Source of the DNA: Modicisalibacter ilicicola DSM 19980
GTDB taxonomy: Bacteria; Pseudomonadota; Gammaproteobacteria; Pseudomonadales; Halomonadaceae
Assembly (NCBI RefSeq): GCF_900128925.1
Contig: NZ_FQUJ01000008.1
Location: 62,001 to 126,000, forward strand
Direction: 5' to 3'
DNA length: 64,000 nucleotides
Shown here: piece after piece, positions 7,959-16,840 of the stretch
How positions within the stretch are numbered: position 1 is the first letter of the stretch
Layout of the letters: each line of letters begins with the position of its first letter
Made by a program: the position numbers and the translations under genes
The notes under the pieces: generated by a model
Databases searched by the model: none
Seen by the model: only the letters and a program-made list of their open reading frames with translations
Told to the model about the DNA's origin: nothing

Positions 7959-9504
7959 CCGTAGCTCCACGCGACTGCATCTCGACGGGCAGACCGTCGA
8001 GCTCGAGACCGTCCTGGCCGTTGCCGAGGGCCGCCTGCGGGTCGCGCTTTCCGACTCGCCCGAGTTTCGCGAGCGTATCGCCGCCGGCCCCGCCTTCCTG
8101 GAGCGACTGCTCGAGGAAGAGGGTGTCGTCTATGGCGTCACCACCGGCTACGGCGATGCCTGTACCCGTTCGGTGCCCGCGAACCAGCACGCCGAACTGC
8201 CACGTCATCTGTATACCTTCCATGGTTGCGGGCTTGGCGAGGTGCTCGATATCGAATCCGCCCGAGCGGTGGTACTGGTACGCCTGGTATCGCTGTGCCG
8301 AGGTGTCTCCGGGGTCAGCCTCGACCTGCTCGAACGCCTGGTATGGCTGCTCGAGGAAGACGTCATCCCGGTCATTCCCGCCGAGGGCTCGGTGGGCGCC
8401 AGCGGCGATCTGACGCCGCTTTCCTATCTGGCCGCCGTACTGTGTGGCGAGCGCGAGGTCTTCGACCGGGGCCAGAGGCGCCCTGCCGCCGAGGCACTCG
8501 CCGAACGCAACCTCGCCCCCTATCGGCTGCGCCCCAAGGAGGGCCTGGCGCTGATGAACGGTACCGCCGTGATGACGGCCCTGGCCTGCCTGGCCTACGG
8601 GCGTGCCGAACGGCTGTCACGGCTGGCCACACGGATCACCGCCATGAACGCCTGGGCGCTGGACGGCAATCCTTACCATTTCGATGCCGACCTGTTCGCC
8701 GCCAAGCCGCATCCGGGCCAGCAGCGGGTCGCCGCACGCCTGCGCCGGGACCTGGGCCAGGCCGATGTCGACGACGCCACCCCGCGCAACTCCTCACGCC
8801 TGCAGGACCGCTATTCGACACGCTGTGCCCCTCATGTCATCGGCGTACTGGAGGACAGCCTGCCCTGGCTCCGTAGCTTCATCGAAAACGAGCTCAACAG
8901 CGCCAACGACAACCCGCTGATCGAGCCGGTGGTCGGCAAGGTAATGCACGGCGGCCATTTCTACGGCGGCCACATCGCCTTCGCCATGGACTCGCTGAAG
9001 ACCCTGGTGGCGAACATCGCCGACCTGCTCGACCGGCAGCTTGCCCTGCTGGTCGACACCCGCTACAACCACGGCCTGCCCGCCAACCTGAGCGGGGCGG
9101 GCGCCTGCCGGGCCGCGCTCAACCATGGCTACAAGGCCGTGCAGATTGGGGTCTCGGCCTGGACCGCCGAGGCCCTCAAGCTGACCATGCCGGCCAGTGT
9201 CTTCTCGCGCTCCACGGAGTGCCACAACCAGGACAAGGTGAGCATGGGCACCATCGCCGCCCGGGACGCGTTGCGCGTGCTCGCCCTGACCGAACAGGTG
9301 GTGGCCGGGGTGCTGCACGGTGCCTGCCAGGCCGTGGATCTGCGTCGCGCCCTCGACACCCGGCTACCGCCGGTGCTGGCCGCCTTCCAGCAACGCTGCC
9401 GTGAATGCATCGCCTTCGTCGAGGAGGACCGTGCCCTGGAAGCCGATCTGCGCTACCTGTGTGCACATATGACCGAGCTGACGGAGGGAATCCATGGCGA
9501 CTAG
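7939..9504 (+). CDS. aromatic amino acid ammonia lyase (HAL/PAL/TAL family)
   Basis: A 521-residue MIO enzyme. The cofactor-forming Ala-Ser-Gly is at 154-156 in GSVGASGDLTPLSYLAA, and the catalytic Tyr66 is in VYGVTTGYG. Further active-site segments are NELNSANDNPLI and STECHNQDKVSMGT. The selectivity-loop position reads Phe94-His95 (LYTFHGCG), close to the Ser-His of histidine lyases and unlike the His-Leu of known tyrosine lyases, so the substrate cannot be fixed by sight. In this operon it most likely supplies an arylacrylic starter acid for the ligase (inference). No hut genes are nearby, which argues against histidine catabolism. Confidence 0.9.
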   Translation: MTDTLPDRSSTRLHLDGQTVELETVLAVAEGRLRVALSDSPEFRERIAAGPAFLERLLEEEGVVYGVTTGYGDACTRSVPANQHAELPRHLYTFHGCGLGEVLDIESARAVVLVRLVSLCRGVSGVSLDLLERLVWLLEEDVIPVIPAEGSVGASGDLTPLSYLAAVLCGEREVFDRGQRRPAAEALAERNLAPYRLRPKEGLALMNGTAVMTALACLAYGRAERLSRLATRITAMNAWALDGNPYHFDADLFAAKPHPGQQRVAARLRRDLGQADVDDATPRNSSRLQDRYSTRCAPHVIGVLEDSLPWLRSFIENELNSANDNPLIEPVVGKVMHGGHFYGGHIAFAMDSLKTLVANIADLLDRQLALLVDTRYNHGLPANLSGAGACRAALNHGYKAVQIGVSAWTAEALKLTMPASVFSRSTECHNQDKVSMGTIAARDALRVLALTEQVVAGVLHGACQAVDLRRALDTRLPPVLAAFQQRCRECIAFVEEDRALEADLRYLCAHMTELTEGIHGD

Positions 9505-10114
9505 GATCACGCGGCTACGTCGGATCATCTGGTTCATGCTGCTCCTGCCCGGACCGGCGCTGGCCTTCGAGCTTGCCGACCTGCAGGACCGCTTGAGCCA
9601 GAGCGAGGCGCTCGAGGGGCGTTTCGAGCAGCAACGCTATCTCGCCGACCTCGACACCCGACTCATTAGCAGCGGTCACTTCCTGTACGAGCGTGACACC
9701 CGGGTCGTCTGGACCCTGGAAACCCCCGTCGAGGATCGCCTCGTGTTCAAAGCCGAGAGCCTCCCCGAGGCGGCGCCCGTGCCGGGTGAGGCGTCAGGCG
9801 GGTCTCCCGACAACGCTCGGCAACGCGAACAGGTCGCGACCCTCTTCCTGCGCCTGCTCCAGGGTGACTGGCAGAGCTTGCGGGAGCGTTTCAGCCTCGA
9901 ATTGAGCGGTGACGAGAACGCCTGGCAGGTCACCCTGATCCCCGAGGCCGAAGCCTTGCGCGAGCGGCTTTCCCGCATCGAGCTTCAGGGCGGCCGCCAC
10001 CTCGAGCATCTCGAGCTCGACGCGGCCAACGGGGATGTGCTCGAGGTACGCTTCTTCGACCAGCGTCCTCTCGAGGCCGGGGCTGCCGAGGCGCCCGATG
10101 CCAGCGAGCCCTGA
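9494..10114 (+). CDS. LolA-like outer-membrane carrier protein (ApeL-type)
   Basis: A 206-residue periplasmic protein with a signal peptide ending near ALA-FEL (residue about 27) and the beta-rich LolA fold pattern (GRFEQQRYL, GHFLYERDTRVVW). LolA proteins shuttle lipidated cargo across the periplasm; in APE clusters the cargo is probably the polyene lipid. It overlaps the ammonia lyase by 11 bases and the MMPL exporter by 17. A paralogue closes the cluster at 16841. Confidence 0.82.
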   Translation: MATRITRLRRIIWFMLLLPGPALAFELADLQDRLSQSEALEGRFEQQRYLADLDTRLISSGHFLYERDTRVVWTLETPVEDRLVFKAESLPEAAPVPGEASGGSPDNARQREQVATLFLRLLQGDWQSLRERFSLELSGDENAWQVTLIPEAEALRERLSRIELQGGRHLEHLELDAANGDVLEVRFFDQRPLEAGAAEAPDASEP

Positions 10115-12488
10115 ACAGCAGCACACCGGAATGCCGCGCCTGCTGGCCTGGCTGTGGGGTCTGGTGCTGCTGGCCTGCCTGCTCGGCCTGGGCTGGCTGA
10201 TGCGCGACGGCCTGCCGGTGGATACGCGACTCACCGCCATGCTGCCCGAGAATCACCAGTCGCCCCTGATCGAACGGGCCAGCGGGCGGCTGAGTCGCAG
10301 TTTCGAGGATCGCTTCGTGCTGTTGCTCTCTTCCCCGGACCTGGAAGCCGATGCCGGGGCGCTGGCCCAGGCACTGAGCGACGCCGGAGACGATGGCACG
10401 CCCCTACTTGCCGAACTCGAGTGGCAGCCCCGCGACCTGGCGAAAAACGACCCGCGCCAGGCCCTGGATGCCTATCGCTACCGCCTTCTCACTGCCGAAC
10501 TGCGCCAGGCAATCGATCAGCATGGCGGCAGGACGCTGATTCAACCCGCCCTGCGCGCACTCTTCTCGCCGGCGGGACAACCCCAGCCCGTGGTCGATCC
10601 TTTCGGGCTGCTCGAGCGCTGGATCGATGCGCGCGACGACAGTCCGATCCGTGCCCGTGACGGCTTGCTCACCGTCAGTGGGGAAAGTCGGACCTACGCC
10701 CTGCTGATCGGCCACCTGGCCGGCTCCCCCTACGACCTTGCCGCCCAGCAGACGCTGTCCGGGGTCCTCGAGGCATTCGAACGCCACCATCCAGAGGCCA
10801 CGCTCCTGCGCTCGGGGCTGATTCTGCATGCCGCCGCCGCCGCCCGTCAGGCCAGACAGGAGATCACCACCATCGGGCTCGGCGCGCTGATCGGCCTGGT
10901 CGCGATACTGCTGGTGGTGTTTCGTTCACCCCGCGCGCTGCTGCAGATGCTGCTGCCTCTGGCCTGTGGCCTGCTGTTCGCCCTGCCGCTGACGCTGATG
11001 CTCTTCGGCCGGCTGCATCTGATGACGCTGGCCTTCGGCGCCAGCCTGATCGGCATCGCCATCGACTACGCCCTGCACCTGCAGTGCGATCGTGCCGTGC
11101 ACGGCAGCGCGTTTCGGCTGCGCAGGCTACTGCCTGGGCTCGCCCTGGGGCTGGTCTCGAGCCTGCTGGCCTATCTGGCCCAGACCCTGACGCCGCTTCC
11201 CGGATTGCGCCAGATGGCCACCTTCGCGAGCTTCGGCCTGCTCGGGGCCTGGCTCAGCGTGGTGCTATGGCTGCCACGCATGAGGCTGCCCCACCACGCC
11301 GTCACCGCACGGCTCGCCGAGAGGCTCTGGCGCCACACGACCCCGCGCCGTCGTCTCTCGCCGGGAACTGCCCTGGCCGCAACCCTGCTCGCCGGCGTGC
11401 TGATCGGCTGGCAACTGACCAGCGACGACAGCCTGCGGCTGCTCAATCCCTCCTCGCCGGGGCTACTCGATCAGGAGCGCCAGGTGCAACGCTTGCTGGG
11501 CAGCGACACCGGCAATCGATACCTGCTGGTCACCGCGACGAACGAGGCGGCACTCCTGAAACGCCTCGCCGAGCTGGGTGACACCCTGGAGGAGTGGATC
11601 GCCGAGGGCGCCAACCTCGACTACATCAACCTGGCCGACAGCGTGCCACCGCCGTCGGTACAACAAGAGAACCTGGCCCGGGTACGGCGCCTGTATGGAG
11701 ACCCCCTGGACAGGCTGGTGAATCAGGCAGGACTCGAGGCGAGGGTCGCCGAACGTGCTCGACAGCGCCTGGATCGTTCTCCCGCTCTCGATGTCACAAC
11801 CTGGTTGGACACGCCCCTGGGCAACGCTCAACGTCGTCTCTGGCTGGGCGAAGTGGCCTCCGGGAACGAAGGTGCGGAAAGCGCCGTCGCGGCGACGTTG
11901 CCCGTCGATCTCGACGGCCGCGACACAGAGGCCCGTGAAGCCCTCGAACAACGGCTGATGCGCCTGGCTGCCCGGGACGAGGGCGTCACCTACGTCGATC
12001 GCGTGGCGCGTATCGCCGAATTGCTCGGCCGGCTACGCGAGCATATCGTCTGGTGGGTGGCCACCGCAGTGGTGGGGCTGACCTTGCTGCTGGCCTGGCG
12101 CTACGGCCGCGATACCTGGCGGGTGCTGACCCCGCCACTCGGCGCCCTGATGGGCGTTCTGAGCCTGTTCGCCGTCCTGGGTATCCCGCTGAACGTCTTC
12201 AGCCAGCTGGGATTGCTGCTGGTGCTGGGAATCGGGCTGGACGCCGGTATCTTCAGCGTCGAGCATGGACGTCGGCCCTCGACCTGGCTGGCGATCAGCC
12301 TGTCGACGCTGACCAGTCTGCTGGCCTTCGGCCTGCTGACGTTCAGTGCAACCCCCGCGCTGCATTACCTGGGCCTGTCCTGTCTGAGCGGTCTGACGAT
12401 CGTGTGGTGTCTGGTACCCTGGGTACGCCCCCATCACGATCATCCATCAACGACGCAACTGCCGGCGGAGAGCCCTCATGGCACCTGA
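10098..12488 (+). CDS. MMPL/RND-type exporter of the APE cluster (ApeM-type)
   Basis: A 796-residue inner-membrane transporter of the MMPL family. It has an N-terminal helix (about 14-34), a large periplasmic domain, a helix bundle (about 255-410), a second periplasmic domain and a second bundle near the C terminus. Short acidic and glycine-rich helices such as GASLIGIAIDYALH and LGIGLDAGIFSVEHG carry the conserved Asp residues of proton-driven MMPL pumps. It is expected to move the polyene lipid out of the inner membrane. ATG 10098 was preferred; ATG 10131 is also possible. Confidence 0.87.
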   Translation: MPASPEQQHTGMPRLLAWLWGLVLLACLLGLGWLMRDGLPVDTRLTAMLPENHQSPLIERASGRLSRSFEDRFVLLLSSPDLEADAGALAQALSDAGDDGTPLLAELEWQPRDLAKNDPRQALDAYRYRLLTAELRQAIDQHGGRTLIQPALRALFSPAGQPQPVVDPFGLLERWIDARDDSPIRARDGLLTVSGESRTYALLIGHLAGSPYDLAAQQTLSGVLEAFERHHPEATLLRSGLILHAAAAARQARQEITTIGLGALIGLVAILLVVFRSPRALLQMLLPLACGLLFALPLTLMLFGRLHLMTLAFGASLIGIAIDYALHLQCDRAVHGSAFRLRRLLPGLALGLVSSLLAYLAQTLTPLPGLRQMATFASFGLLGAWLSVVLWLPRMRLPHHAVTARLAERLWRHTTPRRRLSPGTALAATLLAGVLIGWQLTSDDSLRLLNPSSPGLLDQERQVQRLLGSDTGNRYLLVTATNEAALLKRLAELGDTLEEWIAEGANLDYINLADSVPPPSVQQENLARVRRLYGDPLDRLVNQAGLEARVAERARQRLDRSPALDVTTWLDTPLGNAQRRLWLGEVASGNEGAESAVAATLPVDLDGRDTEAREALEQRLMRLAARDEGVTYVDRVARIAELLGRLREHIVWWVATAVVGLTLLLAWRYGRDTWRVLTPPLGALMGVLSLFAVLGIPLNVFSQLGLLLVLGIGLDAGIFSVEHGRRPSTWLAISLSTLTSLLAFGLLTFSATPALHYLGLSCLSGLTIVWCLVPWVRPHHDHPSTTQLPAESPHGT

Positions 12489-13752
12489 ACGTTCTTCCCA
12501 TTTCGATACCGATGTCGTCGTCATCGGTGCCGGGCCTGCCGGCGCCGCCGCCGCGGCGCAGCTGGTGCGCCTCGGGCATGGCGTGCGGGTGCTGGAGCGC
12601 AGCCACTTCCCGCGCTTCTCCATCGGCGAGAGCCTGCTGCCCCAATGCATGAGCCACCTGGAGACGGCAGGTCTGCTCGAGACGGTGCAATCCGCGGGCT
12701 ACCAGTTCAAGAATGGCGCCGCCTTCACGCGTGGCGCCACTCGCACCGCCATCGATTTCCGCGAAAAGTTCACCGAAGGCTGGGGGACCACCTTCCAGAT
12801 CGAGCGCGCCGATTTCGATCAACGCCTGATCCATGCCGCCGCCACTTACGGCGCCCAGGTCGCCTTCGGCGTCGCGGTGACGGATTTCCGGCCCGACGCC
12901 GAACGCCCCCGGGTGAGCTACACCGATGAAGAGGGTCGGACCACGACCCTGACCGCTCGCTTCGTGCTGGATGCCAGCGGCTATGGCCGAGTGCTGGCCC
13001 GCAAGCTCGACCTGAGTCGCGATCCACGCCTCGAGCCGCGCATGGCGCTGTTCACCCATGTCGAGGACCGTATCGATGCCCCGGACTACGATCGCGAAAA
13101 GATCCTCATCGGCGTGCACCCCGAAGACCCCACGATCTGGTACTGGCTGATCCCGTTCGCCAACGGCCATGCCTCGGTGGGAGTAGTGGGTGCCATCGAC
13201 ACCCTGGAACGCTACGGCGACAATGCCGAAGATCGCTGGCGCCGGCTGATCGATGCCGAACCGCGCTATCGTCGATTGTTGCACAACGCCCGTCCGGTGA
13301 GGCCCATCGGCGAGCTGAAGGGGTACTCCGCCGACGTCTCTTGCCTGCACGGCCCAGGTTATGCCCTGCTCGGCAATGCGGGAGAGTTCCTCGACCCGGT
13401 CTTTTCTTCCGGGGTGACCATCGCCCTGCGCTCGGCCGGTCTCGCCGCCCCGCTGGTCGATCGTCAGTTGCGCGGCGAGCCGGTGGATTGGCAGTCCGAC
13501 TTCGAGACGCCGCTGCGTCAGGGTATCGCCACCTTTCGTGCCTTCGTCGATGCCTGGTACGACGGTCGCCTGCAGGCCATCGTCTTCAGCGAGAAGCAAC
13601 CCGACGGGCTGAAGCGCATGATCAGTTCGGTGCTGGCCGGCTATGCCTGGGACGAACGCAACCCTTTCGTCGCCGCCACCGACAAGCGATTGACGACGCT
13701 GGCCCAGCTCTGCGGCTACACCTTGCCCCCGGCACGACAGGGAAGCACATGA
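12478..13752 (+). CDS. FAD-dependent oxidoreductase with flavin-halogenase signature
   Basis: A 424-residue flavoprotein with the dinucleotide-binding GAGPAGAAA (about 17-25) and the family's FPRFSIGESLLP segment. It also has WYWLIP (about 221-226), which fits the WxWxIP signature of flavin-dependent halogenases, and a Lys in FKNGAAF at the position of the halogenases' catalytic Lys. This suggests halogenation, possibly bromination as in xanthomonadins, of the aryl ring. Related genes also occur in clusters making non-halogenated polyenes, so the activity is an inference. It overlaps its neighbours at both ends. Confidence 0.83.
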   Translation: MAPERSSHFDTDVVVIGAGPAGAAAAAQLVRLGHGVRVLERSHFPRFSIGESLLPQCMSHLETAGLLETVQSAGYQFKNGAAFTRGATRTAIDFREKFTEGWGTTFQIERADFDQRLIHAAATYGAQVAFGVAVTDFRPDAERPRVSYTDEEGRTTTLTARFVLDASGYGRVLARKLDLSRDPRLEPRMALFTHVEDRIDAPDYDREKILIGVHPEDPTIWYWLIPFANGHASVGVVGAIDTLERYGDNAEDRWRRLIDAEPRYRRLLHNARPVRPIGELKGYSADVSCLHGPGYALLGNAGEFLDPVFSSGVTIALRSAGLAAPLVDRQLRGEPVDWQSDFETPLRQGIATFRAFVDAWYDGRLQAIVFSEKQPDGLKRMISSVLAGYAWDERNPFVAATDKRLTTLAQLCGYTLPPARQGST

Positions 13753-14357
13753 CGAACGTCTTTCACCCATCACGGTATCTTGCCGTCCTGGCGATGGCAT
13801 TGCTGACCCTGGCGAGCGGCTGCGCCTGGCTGCCCTCGACCGCGCCCTCGCCACGCCTGGACAGCCTGCCGCTGACCGACACGCTCGAGCGTCGCCTGAC
13901 CTTCGTTCCCGACGACGCCCCGCAACGAACTCGCAAGCTGATTGCCTTGATCCGCCTCGATGACGAGCAGTTGCGTGCCGTCTTTCTGACCCCCTATGGC
14001 CAGCGCCTGGCGACCCTGGTTCACGATGCCGAGGGCAGTCGCTTCGAGGAAGGCGACTTGCCCCGGCAAGCCCTCGAGGAGGCCCTGCCCGTGTCTCCCG
14101 AGTGGCTTGCCTCGCGCCTGGAATGGAGCCTGTGGCCGCCCGTGGCCCTCGAGGAGGCATTCACCGGCACTCCCTGGAGCGTGGATATCGTCGAGGACGT
14201 CCGGGTGATCCGTTTCCATGGCCGGGTCATGGCCCGGGTTACCCCGCCGGCGACGGACGCCACCCGCGACGAGGCGGTGCTGCTCGACGACCGCCAGGGC
14301 AAGTATCGCCTGCGCATCGCCCCTCTCGAGGCGCCCCGGCGGGAGCCCCCTGAATGA
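13749..14357 (+). CDS. DUF3261-type lipoprotein of the APE cluster (ApeN-type)
   Basis: A 202-residue lipoprotein. The N terminus has a hydrophobic signal and a lipobox LASGC (Cys about 25). The remainder is beta-rich and resembles the DUF3261 lipoproteins that accompany LolA-like and MMPL genes in aryl-polyene clusters, possibly a LolB-like acceptor at the outer membrane (inference). ATGA overlaps join it to the halogenase-like gene and to the ketosynthase, and the start follows from that overlap. Confidence 0.82.
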   Translation: MTNVFHPSRYLAVLAMALLTLASGCAWLPSTAPSPRLDSLPLTDTLERRLTFVPDDAPQRTRKLIALIRLDDEQLRAVFLTPYGQRLATLVHDAEGSRFEEGDLPRQALEEALPVSPEWLASRLEWSLWPPVALEEAFTGTPWSVDIVEDVRVIRFHGRVMARVTPPATDATRDEAVLLDDRQGKYRLRIAPLEAPRREPPE

Positions 14358-15535
14358 GCATCGCGAACGACATGACCCTCCCTTGTCGTCTGTCGACACC
14401 CGGCGTGGCCTGCAGCCTGGGCGACAGCCTGGAAACGATTGCCGCAGCCCTGTTCGAGGGGCGTCGTGGCCTCACGCCGAGCGATGCCTACACGCCCGGC
14501 CGCGAGTTGCCGCTGGGCCGGGTGACCGCCACGCTGGCCGATGATACCCGCTGGCCCACCCGGCATCGCAGTCGCAACAACCGCCTGCTGGCAACCGCCC
14601 TGGCGCGGCTCGACCTGGCGCGGATTCTGGTGGATCACGACCCTTCGCGCATCGGCGTGGTCATCGGCACCAGCACCTCGGGAATCGGCGAGACCGAACA
14701 AGCCCTGGCACTCGCCGGGCGTGAGGCCCCTCTGCCCGACGCTTTCCATTACGCCCAGCAGGAACTCGGTTCGCCTGCTCAGTTCATCGCCGAGCATCTG
14801 GCACTCACGGGACCGGCCTACGTGCTCTCTACCGCCTGCAGTTCCAGTGCCCGGGCCCTGGCCAGCGCTCGGCGTCTGCTGCGCTCCGGCGAATGCGATG
14901 CCGTGATCGCCGGCGGCGCCGATACGCTCTGTCGTCTCACGGTCAACGGCTTCGCCAGCCTGGAAGCGGTCAGCGACGCCCCCTGCCTGCCCTTTTCCGC
15001 TCATCGCGATGGCATCAACCTCGGCGAGGCCGCGGCCCTGTTCATCGTCACTCGCGAACCGGGCGGCATCCAGCTCGAGGGCGTCGGCGAGAGCTCGGAT
15101 GCCTATCATGTCTCGGCACCACGCCCGGACGGCAGCGGCGCCCTGGCCGCCATGCGCGCGGCGCTGATCCAGGCCGATTGCACCAGCGATCGGATCGACT
15201 ACCTCAACCTTCACGGCACCGCCACCCCGCATAACGATCTCATGGAAGCCAGGGCCATCGCCGGACTGTTCCCCACGCCGCCCCCCTGCAGCTCGACCAA
15301 GGCCATGACCGGCCACACCCTGGGCGCCGCCGGCGCCCTAGAAGCGGCTTTCTGCTGGCTGGCCCTCCAGCACGGTCGGCTTCCCGTGCATGTCTATGAC
15401 GGGAGTTACGACCCGACCCTGCCCCCTTTGCCACTGGTGCATGAGTCCAGGGGCAAGACGCCGCGCCGGGTAATGAGCAACTCCTTCGCCTTCGGCGGCA
15501 ACAACGCAAGCCTGGTGCTGGGCAAGGTGGATTGA
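14354..15535 (+). CDS. beta-ketoacyl-ACP synthase of the APE cluster (ApeO-type)
   Basis: A 393-residue condensing enzyme with the Cys-His-His triad. The Cys is in STACSSSA (Cys162), one His is in LHGTATP and the other in KAMTGHTLGAAG. It elongates the polyene chain on the ACP, presumably as a heterodimer with the Cys-less partner encoded at 2147. Enterobacterial APE clusters carry another full ketosynthase (ApeR) at their 3' end. None is found in this window, so this may be the only active condensing enzyme encoded by the cluster. ATGA overlap with the lipoprotein gene. Confidence 0.92.
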   Translation: MSIANDMTLPCRLSTPGVACSLGDSLETIAAALFEGRRGLTPSDAYTPGRELPLGRVTATLADDTRWPTRHRSRNNRLLATALARLDLARILVDHDPSRIGVVIGTSTSGIGETEQALALAGREAPLPDAFHYAQQELGSPAQFIAEHLALTGPAYVLSTACSSSARALASARRLLRSGECDAVIAGGADTLCRLTVNGFASLEAVSDAPCLPFSAHRDGINLGEAAALFIVTREPGGIQLEGVGESSDAYHVSAPRPDGSGALAAMRAALIQADCTSDRIDYLNLHGTATPHNDLMEARAIAGLFPTPPPCSSTKAMTGHTLGAAGALEAAFCWLALQHGRLPVHVYDGSYDPTLPPLPLVHESRGKTPRRVMSNSFAFGGNNASLVLGKVD

Positions 15536-15536
15536 T

Positions 15537-16004
15537 ATGGCCACGAGCGAAAGCCTGCCCGCGCTGCCCTGCCCGATCGCCCCCTACGTCCCCCAGCGCC
15601 AGGACATGTGCCTGCTCGATCGGATCCTGGCTGTCGATGACGTCAGCCTCCGGGCCGACGTCATGCCGGGTGCAGACGATCTCTTTGCCACCGAGGTGGG
15701 GATCCCTGGCTGGACGGGGCTCGAGTGGCTGGCCCAGGCCGTCGCCGCCTGGGCGGGCTGGCATGCCGCCGCCCAAGGCGAGGCGCCCGCGATCGGTTTC
15801 TTGATCGGTACCAAGCGCTTCGAGACCACTCGGGAGCACCTGCCCCCGGATCGCACCTATCAGGTGACGATTCGCCTCGATTTTCGTGCCGACAACGGCC
15901 TGGGCCACTTCCGGGGCGAGATCCTGGATGACGAGGGGAGATGTCTCGCCGCGGGCACCTTGGCCGTATTCCAGCCACCCCCCAACGAGGAGACCCAGCC
16001 ATGA
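15537..16004 (+). CDS. ApeP-like hotdog dehydratase
   Basis: A 155-residue hotdog-fold protein resembling the 3-hydroxyacyl-ACP dehydratases of APE clusters (WTGLEWLAQAVAAWAGWHA is the central helix). The N-terminal segment reads YVPQRQDMCLLDRI; in FabA/FabZ and most relatives the second position of PxR is His, whereas here it is Gln. Whether this residue is catalytic in ApeP proteins is not certain from sequence. It lies one base after the ketosynthase stop and overlaps the ketoreductase by ATGA. Confidence 0.83.
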   Translation: MATSESLPALPCPIAPYVPQRQDMCLLDRILAVDDVSLRADVMPGADDLFATEVGIPGWTGLEWLAQAVAAWAGWHAAAQGEAPAIGFLIGTKRFETTREHLPPDRTYQVTIRLDFRADNGLGHFRGEILDDEGRCLAAGTLAVFQPPPNEETQP

Positions 16005-16726
16005 CCGACACCCTGCTCGTCACCGGATCGAGTCGCGGCATCGGCCGTGCCATCGCCCTGCGCCTGGCTCGCGACGGCTTCGATATCGTCGTGCATTGCC
16101 GTCGCCGGCGCGACGCCGCCGAGAGGGTGGCCGACGAGGTTCGTGCCATGGGCCGCAGCGCCCGGACGCTCTGTTTCGATGTCGCCGATCGTGACGCGGC
16201 CCGCCAGTCGATCGAGGCCGACATCGACGCTCACGGTGCTTACTACGGGGTGATCTGCAATGCCGGCGTCGCTGCCGACGGCGCCTTTCCCAGTCTCACC
16301 GACGAAGCCTGGGACAGTGTCATCCGCACCAATCTCGATGGCTTCTACAATGTAGTGAAACCGCTGGTCATGCCCATGGTTCGACGTCGCGCCCCGGGGC
16401 GCATCGTGGTGATGTCCTCGGTATCGGGGCTCATGGGCAATCGCGGTCAGGTCAACTACAGCGCCGCCAAGGCGGGCTTGAACGGTGCAGTCAAGGCACT
16501 GGCCGTGGAACTGGCCAAGCGGAGCATCACGGTCAACGGCGTGGCGCCCGGGCTGATCGACACCGACATGACCGACGCGTCGGCGATGGAAGGGGCTCTC
16601 AAGCTCATTCCCATGCAGCGGATCGGTACCGGCGACGAGGTGGCTGCCGCGGTGAGCTTTCTCTGCTCCCCGGATGCCTCCTACATCACCCGCCAGATCA
16701 TTGCGGTGAATGGGGGAATGTGCTGA
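16001..16726 (+). CDS. 3-ketoacyl-ACP reductase (FabG-like, ApeQ-type)
   Basis: A 241-residue short-chain dehydrogenase with the NADPH motif TGSSRGIGRA (about 7-16), NAG in VICNAGVAADG, the active-site Ser in VMSSVSGLMGN and YSAAK (Tyr-x3-Lys). It reduces the 3-keto group after each condensation so that the dehydratase can form the conjugated double bond. The start ATG 16001 overlaps the dehydratase stop. The last core biosynthetic gene of the cluster in this window. Confidence 0.93.
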   Translation: MTDTLLVTGSSRGIGRAIALRLARDGFDIVVHCRRRRDAAERVADEVRAMGRSARTLCFDVADRDAARQSIEADIDAHGAYYGVICNAGVAADGAFPSLTDEAWDSVIRTNLDGFYNVVKPLVMPMVRRRAPGRIVVMSSVSGLMGNRGQVNYSAAKAGLNGAVKALAVELAKRSITVNGVAPGLIDTDMTDASAMEGALKLIPMQRIGTGDEVAAAVSFLCSPDASYITRQIIAVNGGMC

Positions 16727-16840
16727 GCAATTTGGGACATATCGATCCCTGTCACACGTTAAGCTATCGTCATTCAACCGCGTCGTGAGCGCAGGATCAT
16801 GCTCGACCGTCTTTCATTTGCATACGTGCAGGAATTTTTC

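Noticed and set aside
14021-15316. Long minus-strand ORF (431 codons) opposite the lipoprotein and ketosynthase genes
   Set aside because: Antisense to clear catalytic motifs of the ketosynthase; no family features of its own.
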